Shown here: one piece after another, positions 1 through 5,642 of the stretch
Layout: every line of letters begins with the position of its first letter
Position numbering within the stretch: the stretch's first letter is position 1
The notes under the pieces: model-generated
What the model was told of the DNA's origin: nothing
The model's input: the letters and a program-made list of their open reading frames with translations, nothing else
Databases searched by the model: none
Origin: an uncultured Ruminococcus sp.
Lineage (GTDB): Bacteria; Bacillota; Clostridia; Lachnospirales; Lachnospiraceae
DNA length: 6,783 nucleotides
Assembly: GCA_900555215.1 (NCBI GenBank)
Contig: USKR01000071.1
Span: forward strand, 1 to 6,783
Direction of reading: 5' to 3'
Translations under genes and position numbers: made by a program

Positions 1-162
1 ACCTTGAACAACGTCAAAAAGGCGGAAGTGCTCCCGTACCATACATTTGGTGAATACAAATGGAAAGAGCTCGGATATGAATACCCTCTGGCGGGAATCG
101 AACCGCCGACGAAAGAGCGGATCAAGAATGCGAATGAGATCCTGCACACAGGGCAGGCGTAA
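1..162 (+). CDS. pflA: Pyruvate formate-lyase activating enzyme, C-terminal end (partial)
   Basis: The reading frame is open from base 1 to a TAA at 160-162 and gives 53 residues. They include EVLPYHTFGEYKWKELG followed by Y-PLAGIEPPTKERI, which is the conserved C-terminal block of the PflA family. PflA is a cytoplasmic radical-SAM enzyme that installs the glycyl radical on pyruvate formate-lyase during anaerobic sugar fermentation. The radical-SAM cysteine cluster lies upstream of the window, so activity cannot be judged here. By the usual arrangement, pflB would be expected just upstream; this is inferred, not seen. The gene converges on the histidine kinase gene and both end at the hairpin at 205-244. 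A related glycyl-radical activase is possible, but the LPYH-G-KW-LG block favours the PFL type. Confidence 0.88.
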   Translation, partial: TLNNVKKAEVLPYHTFGEYKWKELGYEYPLAGIEPPTKERIKNANEILHTGQA

Positions 163-204
163 CAGGACAGCAGGCATAGTTTTGCTGAAATTATGAGAAG
201 GAGA

Positions 205-244
205 ACAGAGCAGAAATCAGAAATACATCTGAGATCTGCTCTGT
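205..244. terminator. Bidirectional hairpin terminator between pflA and the kinase operon
   Basis: A perfect 10-bp stem (ACAGAGCAGA at 205-214, TCTGCTCTGT at 235-244) continues past a 2x2 internal loop into a 5-bp stem (TCAGA 217-221, TCTGA 228-232) with a 6-base loop. On the plus strand it is followed by ACTTTT (245-250). On the minus strand it is followed by a pyrimidine-rich run. It lies between two converging genes, so it probably stops both transcripts. The short T-tracts make the rho-independent call good but not certain. Confidence 0.75.
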
Positions 245-254
245 ACTTTTATGC

Positions 255-1271
255 TTATAAAACTGATGTTTCCTCCATCTCATGCACTGTCCCCTTCGGA
301 AATATAACCGTCACCTTTGTAAACTCCTCTTCCCGAGATTCCACAGCCTGCCCCAGTCCCAGCCTGTCGCACAGCGTTTTCGCCAGATACAGCCCCATCC
401 CCGTGGAGGCGTTTTTCGTCCGGTCTGATCCGGTGAACCCTTTTTCAGAGATGCGGGGGAGATCTGAAGTGCTGATGCCGCAGCCATTGTCCCTGATCAC
501 GAGAGCTGCGGAAGTGTTGTTTTCTTCACTGTATATGGAGAGCGTTTTTTTCGGCTTGTTAAAATATTTTAGGGCATTCTGGATGATCTGTGACAGGATA
601 AAGCTGAGCCATTTTTCATCTGTGAAGACGGAGACATTCTCTGTCCGGATGTCCAGCTCCACGCCGGCATCCAGAAAATAGCGCCGGAATTTCAGTATCA
701 TGTCATGCACCACATCCCGAAGGTCCAGCCTGCGGACGAAGTAGTCCTTCTCTGTGTTCTCACTTCTGGCGAAATAGAGCATCTGCTCCACTAGATTGAA
801 GATCCTGTCTGTCTCTTTTTTCAGTTCATAGTTTTTTGTGTTGTCGAATGTCAGCGAGAGAGCGCTGATCGGGACTTTGATCTCATGGGCAAAGCTCTCG
901 ATATATTCCCGGTAGTCCTTCTGTTCTGTATCCAGCTCGTCCAGACGTTCACTCATCGCCTTGCAGGCCTTCTTCAGGGCGTAATAATATGCTTCGTTTT
1001 CAAGGTCCTTTGGTCTGGGCAGAACTTCCGCTGCGTACCAGGCTTCTTCCAGGCTGTCCGTCAGTGCCATGATCTCCTCCTGTCTTTTTGCCTTTCTCCT
1101 AAAGCAGATCCAGTGAAAGACAAGGCAGGCGCAGATCGAGAGGACGGCGAAAAGGAGCAGGTAAGCCTGGGGAAACCCGGCAGCGGAAAGGAGAAGGAGC
1201 GTAAGTCCCGTAAAGGCGATGTGAAAAAGAATTTCATATAATTTAGTTTCCAAATAAATGATAAAGTTCAC
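255..1271 (-). CDS. BceS-type intramembrane-sensing histidine kinase
   Basis: A 338-residue membrane sensor kinase. Two hydrophobic segments at about 14-32 and 34-57 are separated by only a few residues, so there is almost no extracellular sensor. This is the hallmark of intramembrane-sensing kinases, which read the state of a partner BceAB-type transporter. The catalytic parts are intact: H-box SFAHEIKVPISAL with phospho-acceptor His129, N-box QNALKY (Asn232), G1 DNGCGI (261-266), F-box EKGFTGSDR (277-285) and G2 STGMGLYLAK (289-298). The start is GTG at 1271-1269, overlapping the regulator's stop as GTGA. A GGAG lies 3 nt upstream, so translation is probably coupled to the regulator. The phosphoryl group should go to Asp51 of the adjacent regulator. 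The family call is firm; the inducing peptide is unknown. Confidence 0.92.
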   Translation of the reverse strand: MNFIIYLETKLYEILFHIAFTGLTLLLLSAAGFPQAYLLLFAVLSICACLVFHWICFRRKAKRQEEIMALTDSLEEAWYAAEVLPRPKDLENEAYYYALKKACKAMSERLDELDTEQKDYREYIESFAHEIKVPISALSLTFDNTKNYELKKETDRIFNLVEQMLYFARSENTEKDYFVRRLDLRDVVHDMILKFRRYFLDAGVELDIRTENVSVFTDEKWLSFILSQIIQNALKYFNKPKKTLSIYSEENNTSAALVIRDNGCGISTSDLPRISEKGFTGSDRTKNASTGMGLYLAKTLCDRLGLGQAVESREEEFTKVTVIFPKGTVHEMEETSVL

Positions 1272-1927
1272 AATCTCCAGCCCTTTCCCCTGATATTTTC
1301 CAGCAGATGTGTGATTCCGATGTCTTTGAGTTTACGCTTCAGCCGGGTCATGTTGACCATGAGCACATTTTCGTCCAGATAGAAGCGGTCATTCCACAGT
1401 TTTTCAAGAAGCTCATTTTTTCCGATGATCTTATCGCTGTTCATAAAGAAATAATAAAGGATGCGAAATTCATTCCGGGTCAGTTCTGTCTCCCTGCCGT
1501 TGTAACGGATCGTGGACAGGTGCAGGTCCAGCGTGCATCCTTTTTTGGTGAGCTCGCGGAAATTGCCGGGATCTGTCAGCCTGAGTGCCCGCCGGATCTT
1601 CTCAAGCAGGATGAGCGGATCATAGGGCTTGGCGATGAAATCAATGCCTCCTGACCGGATACTCATCAGCTCGTCTGCCGAGGTGTCCCTGCTGGTGACG
1701 AAGATAACGGGCGTCTGTGTCTGCCCGTGGATCTCCCGGCAGATGTCATATCCGTTTTCATAAGGAAGGTTGACATCCAGAAGGATGAGATCCGCAGGAA
1801 GTCCGGCGAGCTGCCGGGGAAGATTTTCAAAATCATCCGGAAGGACCGTCTCGTATCCGTGGCTTTCAAGGAGTCGCGCCAGCTCCCTGCGGGTTGTTGT
1901 GTTGTCCTCTACGATCACGATCTTCAT
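1268..1927 (-). CDS. BceR-type OmpR-family response regulator
   Basis: A 219-residue cytoplasmic transcription factor. The receiver domain (about 1-115) has the acidic pair Glu7-Asp8, phospho-acceptor Asp51 in LILLDVNLP, the switch Thr78 (FVTS) and Lys100 (AKPYDP). An OmpR/PhoB winged-helix DNA-binding domain fills about 128-219 and ends with a recognition-helix region VNMTRLKRKL and a wing GKGWRL. All key residues are present. The ATG at 1927 is preceded by the purine-rich AAGGAAGGATGGGG. The gene overlaps the kinase by 4 nt. It lies 202 nt downstream of the permease and has a candidate promoter of its own (2124-2132). In characterised Bce modules the phosphorylated regulator activates the transporter promoter; the TTAC-N6-GTAA palindrome at 4878-4901 is the likely target here. 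Confidence 0.93.
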   Translation of the reverse strand: MKIVIVEDNTTTRRELARLLESHGYETVLPDDFENLPRQLAGLPADLILLDVNLPYENGYDICREIHGQTQTPVIFVTSRDTSADELMSIRSGGIDFIAKPYDPLILLEKIRRALRLTDPGNFRELTKKGCTLDLHLSTIRYNGRETELTRNEFRILYYFFMNSDKIIGKNELLEKLWNDRFYLDENVLMVNMTRLKRKLKDIGITHLLENIRGKGWRL

Positions 1928-2123
1928 GTAACCCCATCCTTCCTTATTAATTATTTGCCGCGCTAAAATGCATGTATAATTATTTTTGTCGTGCCCAAAT
2001 TCATCTATACTGTATCAGATTTCAAGCTTTGTACGGCTTGCGGCTGTGCAGCTCCCGCCCAAGCAGCTGTCAAGCGCCTATGGCCGGGATTGGAAAGCAG
2101 GGCAGTATCCTGAACGCACATCT

Positions 2124-2132
2124 ATTATATCA
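2124..2132 (-). promoter_or_regulatory. Extended -10 element, candidate promoter of the regulator-kinase pair
   Basis: The minus strand reads TGATATAAT, a perfect extended -10 (TGN plus TATAAT). Its TGA is also the stop codon of the permease gene. I see no convincing -35, which extended -10 promoters can tolerate. Transcription would begin near 2117 and give a leader of about 190 nt before the regulator ATG. The same nine bases occur in the proposed ABC promoter at 4854-4862. No TTAC-N6-GTAA box is seen upstream, so this promoter may be constitutive. Confidence 0.45.
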
Positions 2133-4112
2133 TGCTTCCTGTATATTTCGTTTAAAACCAATGTAAGCAGCAGCAAAATAGACCAGATACACCAGAAGGA
2201 AGATGCCGAGCCCTGCGAGGAAATACTGCAGATACACCCGGCTGCTTTCCAGAAGCATGCTGTACAGCCGGTTCACGGAGGTCATGCAAAGGAAAGTAAT
2301 GATCACTGGGTACACCATGGGCAGTCCGAACAGGATGAGGAGCTGCTTTCCGACTGTCTTGCAGAGGCGGCTGTCGCTGACGCCCAGACGGCTTAATACA
2401 GTGTAGCGGTATTTGTGCCGGGAAGCGTCGCTCAGTGCCTGGACTGCCAGGATCGTGCCAGCGGTGGACAGGAAGATAAAGGCGAGGTACAGGCAGAGGG
2501 AAGAGACGATAGCGAGCAGACTGTTCCCCTCCTCGACGCTCTGTCCCCGCACAGAGACCTTGTAGCTTTTGTCTGTCACTTCACCGGATTCATCAGTGCG
2601 GATGAGATGCCAGGACATTTCGTCCCGGAGCTTATGCGCCAGATCTGCTGAGGTCTCTTCTTCTGTATCAATGATCAGGTGGCTTTCTACCGGCTCCAGG
2701 CCTTCCACACAGCGGTCGGGGAATACAGCGATGAAGCTGGCGTAATTGGTGATGCTCATCCAGTAGCCGGTGTCAGTGATCATTTTCAGATCCAGAGTGC
2801 TCCCGTCAGTCAATGTGATCGTATCGATGCCGGAGGCTTCTTCAAATCGGGAGACGAGCTGGCGGTCTGCAAGGATGATGTACTCGTCATCCGCCAGGAA
2901 GACAGCCTCTCTTCCTTTCATCTCAAGGAGCGTATTATAGGTGCTAAGGCTGATGACCGGGTCAAAGTCCGTGTTCGACCCCAGACTGCCGGTGATGGGG
3001 AAAAGCTGCATCTTCGGCTCTTTACAGACGTCAAATGTGAAGGTCTCCTCAATATGATAGTCCTCCTCAACAAAGGGGATGTAATCGTACAGTATCTCTC
3101 TGTCTTCATAATCATCAAAGACATCTACATCGTAAGGAGCTTCCAGCTCCAAAGTGTAACCGGACATCCCCTGGTTGAGATAGGAGACGTTTAAGGAGAG
3201 CAGTGTCAGCACCACGAGCATGGACAGCGTACCCATGGTCACACTCATGCTGCGCACTTTGGACGAAAATGTCCTTGCGATAAAGAGATGGTCTCCCGTG
3301 TATTTGACGGATTTTTTTCGCAGGACCAGCGTCAGCAGCATGTCGCCCGCTGTGACAGAGACGCCGTAAATGCTGATGATGAACAGCGCGATCCCAAGTA
3401 TCAGCCAGTACATTACACTTTGATCGGAGTTGACATTTGTGTCAAACTGAGAGTTCCATACGAGAAATCCCAGGACGCCCAGGAGAACGCTGATGCAGAA
3501 GAAGAGATTGCGCCGCCCCGCAGAGCGGAGCATTTTCTTCTCATTCTCCTTCTCCATATCGAGAAATCCGCGGATGGACATCCGCCGCATTTTCCATCCC
3601 ATGTTCAGGAGGACGAGAAGGCACGCGCCCGCAAAATAGAGGACGAGCATTCCCGCAGGAGCGGGATCAAAAGTAATGAAGATCACTTCCGGGATTCCGA
3701 AGGCGCCGACGATGATCATGGAGATGATCTGGCTGATCATGAACCCTGCGGGGAAAGACAGCGCCAGAGCAAAGAGACCCAGGAGGAGGATCTCCAGGAG
3801 GAACATCCGGATTACCTTCCCGCGCCGGATACCGAGCAGGAGATACATGCCGAACTCCCTGCTCCGTTTTGTGAACATGAACTTTGTCGTATAGTTGATG
3901 AGAAAGCAGATCACAAAGAGGATAATGATATTGATAAAATCAAGGATCATCTGGAAGGTGTCCATCCCCTCCGACAGGCCGCTTATGGCGTCCGACGAGG
4001 CGACCAGCCCGAAGGAGAACATCAGAGAGAAGGAGAGCGTGACCGTGATCAGGCAGACCGCGTAGTCGCTCAGGCTCCTTTTAGCATTTCGAAAGGCAAG
4101 CTTATACAACAT
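2130..4112 (-). CDS. BceB-type ABC transporter permease (FtsX family) with large extracellular domain
   Basis: A 660-residue inner-membrane permease of the peptide-antibiotic sensing/detoxification type. It opens with MLYKLAFRNAKRSLSDY, typical of this family. About ten membrane segments are visible: near residues 20-40, 55-77, 102-140, 152-172, 202-220, 234-255 and 288-311, then 531-557, 586-610 and 628-650. Between about 312 and 530 lies an acidic hydrophilic domain of some 220 residues, the position and size of the ligand-sensing domain of BceB. I start at ATG 4112 because a full GGAGGTGA (4121-4128) lies 8 nt upstream. The GTG at 4124 would add four residues but overlaps that ribosome site. 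The start overlaps the remnant 3' end of the ATPase gene by 11 nt. The frame is intact although the partner ATPase is broken, so its activity depends on whether another ATPase can serve it. Confidence 0.92.
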   Translation of the reverse strand: MLYKLAFRNAKRSLSDYAVCLITVTLSFSLMFSFGLVASSDAISGLSEGMDTFQMILDFINIIILFVICFLINYTTKFMFTKRSREFGMYLLLGIRRGKVIRMFLLEILLLGLFALALSFPAGFMISQIISMIIVGAFGIPEVIFITFDPAPAGMLVLYFAGACLLVLLNMGWKMRRMSIRGFLDMEKENEKKMLRSAGRRNLFFCISVLLGVLGFLVWNSQFDTNVNSDQSVMYWLILGIALFIISIYGVSVTAGDMLLTLVLRKKSVKYTGDHLFIARTFSSKVRSMSVTMGTLSMLVVLTLLSLNVSYLNQGMSGYTLELEAPYDVDVFDDYEDREILYDYIPFVEEDYHIEETFTFDVCKEPKMQLFPITGSLGSNTDFDPVISLSTYNTLLEMKGREAVFLADDEYIILADRQLVSRFEEASGIDTITLTDGSTLDLKMITDTGYWMSITNYASFIAVFPDRCVEGLEPVESHLIIDTEEETSADLAHKLRDEMSWHLIRTDESGEVTDKSYKVSVRGQSVEEGNSLLAIVSSLCLYLAFIFLSTAGTILAVQALSDASRHKYRYTVLSRLGVSDSRLCKTVGKQLLILFGLPMVYPVIITFLCMTSVNRLYSMLLESSRVYLQYFLAGLGIFLLVYLVYFAAAYIGFKRNIQEA

Positions 4113-4750
4113 TTCCCGTGTCACCTCCCAGCAGAGTCAGGATGTCCAGGATCTCAATGAAAAATTCTCTTCTCGTCTTCCTGCCTTTGCGTGTCTCGGC
4201 GAAGATCTTTCCGTCCTTCAGGACAAGGATGCGCCCTTGCACAGGCACAGCGCTGCTTCTGTCCGCCGGACACCTCATAGGGAAACTTCCCTAAAATGCC
4301 GCTGATGCCCAGCTTCCCGGCGATATCCGCCACCCTGCGGTCAATGACCTTCGGTGACGCGCCGCTGATGATCTGTGCCATGGAAATGTTTTCTCCGATG
4401 GTCAGCGTGTCCAGCAGGTTGAAATCCTGAAAGATGAATCCCAGGTTCTCCCTGCGGAAATCCGCCAGGTCCCGCTCGCGGATGGCGGTGATGTCCTGTC
4501 CGCTGACGAAGATGTGCCCGCTGGTGACGCTGTCAATGGCAGCGATGCAGTTTAAGAGCGTGGTCTTGCCGGAGCCGCTGGCTCCCATGACCGCCACGAA
4601 TTCCCCCTGATCCACATGCAGGGAAATGCCATCCACGGCTTTCGTGATATTTCCGTGATTTCCATAATATTTCTTTACATGCTCAAGCCTTAATGTCTGG
4701 TGATTGAATGACTCTTGCTTTGTTCCTGCTTGGTTCTGTGTCTGTTCCAT
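4102..4750 (-). pseudogene. BceA-type ABC transporter ATPase, internally deleted and frameshifted
   Basis: Residues 1-173 are a normal MacB/LolD/BceA-like ATPase: Walker A GASGSGKTT (56-64, Lys62), Q-loop Gln108 in IFQDFNLLD, and signature SGGQKQRCACARA (161-173). At 4231-4233 homology breaks. The original frame runs on for 25 unrelated residues to a TGA at 4154-4156 (198 aa in all). The family's C-terminus resumes in another frame from 4233: RILVLKDGKIFAETRKGRKT, then FFIEILDILTLLGG, ending at TAA 4102-4104. Missing between them is the stretch that normally holds Walker B with the catalytic Glu, the D-loop and the H-switch, roughly 50 residues judged from the family's usual length of about 250. 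The product cannot be a normal ATPase. The ATG at 4750 follows AAGGAAGG. A real deletion is the simplest reading; an assembly error is possible. Confidence 0.85.
4121..4128 (-). promoter_or_regulatory. Strong ribosome binding site deciding the permease start
   Basis: The minus strand reads GGAGGTGA, 8 nt before the ATG at 4112. It lies inside the 3' remnant of the ATPase gene. It also contains the alternative GTG (4122-4124), which therefore cannot be well positioned as a start. Because this site is strong, the permease could still be translated although ribosomes now leave the ATPase frame early, at 4154. Confidence 0.7.
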
Positions 4751-4853
4751 ATGCAGTCCCTTCCTTTCACAGTGCTTTGGGGCAGAGCTGTCCGTTCCCG
4801 GGACGCGGACAAAAATGCCGCCCGGCGGAACTCATTGTTCCGGGGTTATGGTT

Positions 4854-4862
4854 ATTATATCA
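4854..4862 (-). promoter_or_regulatory. Extended -10 of the ABC transporter promoter
   Basis: The minus strand reads TGATATAAT with TATAAT at 4859-4854. At the 17-nt spacing the -35 hexamer would be GTGTAT, a poor match to TTGACA, and it lies at the edge of the palindrome 4878-4901. A weak -35 overlapped by an operator is the usual look of an activator-dependent promoter. Transcription would start near 4847, giving a leader of about 97 nt before the ATPase ATG. Confidence 0.6.
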
Positions 4863-4877
4863 ACAGTGCGAACAGAA

Positions 4878-4901
4878 TACACTTACGCTTTTGTAAGTGT
4901 A
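4878..4901. promoter_or_regulatory. Palindromic operator, likely BceR-type box of the ABC promoter
   Basis: The arms TACACTTAC (4878-4886) and GTAAGTGTA (4893-4901) are perfect 9-bp inverted repeats around a 6-base spacer. The core TTAC-N6-GTAA fits the TNACA-N4-TGTAA form that I recall being described for BceR-like regulators. Its centre lies about 42 bp upstream of the predicted start, suited to activation over a weak -35. The regulator encoded at 1927-1268 is the obvious candidate to bind it. Confidence 0.6.
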
Positions 4902-5020
4902 AAACCGTCAGGAGCGCGGAAGAAATATATGGACGCAGGGATTGGATAATATCGGATTATACATTTGAAGAAAATCCATTGTATGCTATTGATTTTAGAG
5001 CGGAGAAATACTGAATGTCA

Positions 5021-5036
5021 TTGAATATGTATTCAA
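5021..5036. repeat. Perfect 16-bp palindrome of unknown role
   Basis: TTGAATA (5021-5027) and TATTCAA (5030-5036) are exact inverted arms separated by TG. It lies just beyond the hxlR terminator and about 175 bp upstream of the predicted ABC transcription start. It could be a protein-binding site, but in AT-rich DNA such a palindrome may also arise by chance. Apart from this, the gene-free stretch 4902-5037 holds only some TATAAT-like hexamers without good partners. Confidence 0.3.
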
Positions 5037-5037
5037 C

Positions 5038-5069
5038 AAAAAATACCTGCCTCCATCCACGGAGACAGG
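5038..5069 (-). terminator. Rho-independent terminator of hxlR
   Basis: On the minus strand CCTGTCTCC (5069-5061) pairs with GGAGGCAGG (5054-5046), nine pairs with one G-U, around a 6-base loop. TATTTTTT (5045-5038) follows. It begins 7 nt after the hxlR stop at 5077. It should separate hxlR from the ABC operon, which then needs its own promoter, consistent with the elements at 4854-4901. Confidence 0.88.
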
Positions 5070-5076
5070 CGGAAGA

Positions 5077-5403
5077 TCACTGAAGCAGCTTTTTATATTC
5101 GTTACCCCATTGTTCCATCGCGTCAAGGATCGGGCGCATGGATTCCCCGAGAGGTGACAGTGCATATTCTACTCTCGGAGGCACTTCCGGGTATACGGTC
5201 CGGGTAATGATCCCGTCCTCTTCCATGGAGCGGAGGCTGTCTGTCAGGACCTTCTGGCTGATCCCGTCCAGATCCTTTTTCAGTTCGTTAAACCGCCAGG
5301 GACGTGAGCGCAGATTTCTTATGATCAGCAGTTTCCATTTGCTGCCGATCAGCTGTACGGTGGTCGCCACCGGGCATGCGGGTAATTCTTCTTTGGTAAG
5401 CAT
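5077..5403 (-). CDS. HxlR-family winged-helix transcriptional regulator
   Basis: A 108-residue cytoplasmic DNA-binding protein, a normal length for the HxlR family. Family blocks are clear: the N-terminal CPV motif (Cys10), IGSKWKLLIIRNL (19-31), RFNELKKDLDGISQKVLTDSLRSMEEDGI (37-65, the helix-turn-helix) and the wing YPEVPPRVEYALSPLG (71-86). Cys10 is the only cysteine, in the position that serves as thiol sensor in several characterised relatives responding to quinones, aldehydes or hypochlorite. Redox sensing is therefore plausible but not shown. The ATG at 5403 follows GAGGTGA with a 4-nt gap. The gene is divergent from the sirtuin gene, which is its likely target, and it has its own terminator. 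A perfect inverted repeat around its own -10 suggests autoregulation. Confidence 0.93.
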   Translation of the reverse strand: MLTKEELPACPVATTVQLIGSKWKLLIIRNLRSRPWRFNELKKDLDGISQKVLTDSLRSMEEDGIITRTVYPEVPPRVEYALSPLGESMRPILDAMEQWGNEYKKLLQ

Positions 5404-5451
5404 AGTGTCACCTCATATCTATTGTTAAGCTTTTTAATAGTTTCAAATCGA

Positions 5452-5479
5452 ATGTTACATTCTGATTATAGTGTAACAT
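5452..5479. promoter_or_regulatory. Inverted repeat flanking the hxlR -10, probable HxlR operator
   Basis: ATGTTACA (5452-5459) and TGTAACAT (5472-5479) are perfect 8-bp inverted arms with a 12-base spacer. The spacer holds the hxlR TATAAT on the minus strand (5465-5470). The arm centres are 20 bp apart, about two helical turns, so a dimeric regulator could contact one face of the DNA and block the promoter. HxlR itself is the most likely ligand by position. Confidence 0.6.
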
Positions 5480-5493
5480 ATCGGGAAAATCAA
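5465..5493 (-). promoter_or_regulatory. Promoter of hxlR
   Basis: The minus strand has TTGATT (5493-5488), a 17-base spacer and a consensus TATAAT (5470-5465). The start would fall near 5458, about 55 nt before the ATG. The -10 is enclosed by the inverted repeat 5452-5479. Confidence 0.7.
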
Positions 5494-5536
5494 TATAGGA
5501 ACAAGGGCTGAGGAGTTTCATTTGCGAAACGTTATG

Positions 5537-5552
5537 GTTACTTTTTTGTAAC
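5537..5552. promoter_or_regulatory. Second GTTAC-N6-GTAAC palindrome, upstream of the sirtuin gene
   Basis: GTTAC (5537-5541) and GTAAC (5548-5552) surround six T residues. The layout TTAC-N6-GTAA is the same as in the ABC operator at 4881-4898. The half-site GTTAC/GTAAC is also the core of the hxlR repeat at 5452-5479. Its centre is about 65 bp upstream of the predicted sirtuin transcript start. It could bind the Bce-type regulator or HxlR; sequence alone does not decide. Confidence 0.4.
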
Positions 5553-5574
5553 TATGCCACAAAATTGTGCGTAC

Positions 5575-5603
5575 TTTACGGCGGGCGCGGAGTTGATTAT
5601 GAT
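5575..5603 (+). promoter_or_regulatory. Candidate promoter of the sirtuin gene
   Basis: TTTACG (5575-5580, four of six matches), a 17-base spacer and TATGAT (5598-5603, five of six) point toward the sirtuin gene. Transcription would start near 5610, 33 nt before the ATG. A short palindrome CACAA-AA-TTGTG (5558-5569) lies just upstream of the -35. Confidence 0.45.
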
Positions 5604-5642
5604 TAAAAAGAATGGAGTACAGTAAAAACGAGGTAATATTTC

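Noticed and set aside
193..681. Plus-strand open frame of 162 codons near the left edge
   Set aside because: It begins inside the terminator hairpin region and covers the catalytic domain of the histidine kinase on the other strand; the product has no recognisable motifs.
1950..1985. Plus-strand TATAAT at about 1975 as an antisense promoter
   Set aside because: The nearest -35-like hexamer is badly spaced and no plus-strand gene or structured RNA follows.
1928..2117. Riboswitch in the leader of the response regulator
   Set aside because: Only short stems such as CAGCT/AGCTG are visible and no known aptamer signature was recognised, so no call is made.
3288..4160. Plus-strand open frame of 290 codons opposite the permease
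   Set aside because: Its product is dominated by charged residues and proline with no hydrophobic core pattern, and it exactly mirrors a convincing membrane protein on the other strand. It has no ribosome site.
4102..4233. Programmed frameshift joining the two ATPase pieces
   Set aside because: A frameshift would not restore the missing Walker B, D-loop and H-switch region, and no slippery sequence with a downstream structure is evident at the junction.
4704..5014. Small plus-strand open frames upstream of the ATPase gene
   Set aside because: They lack ribosome sites and run over the ABC promoter and operator on the other strand. The overlapping frames give unrelated peptides.
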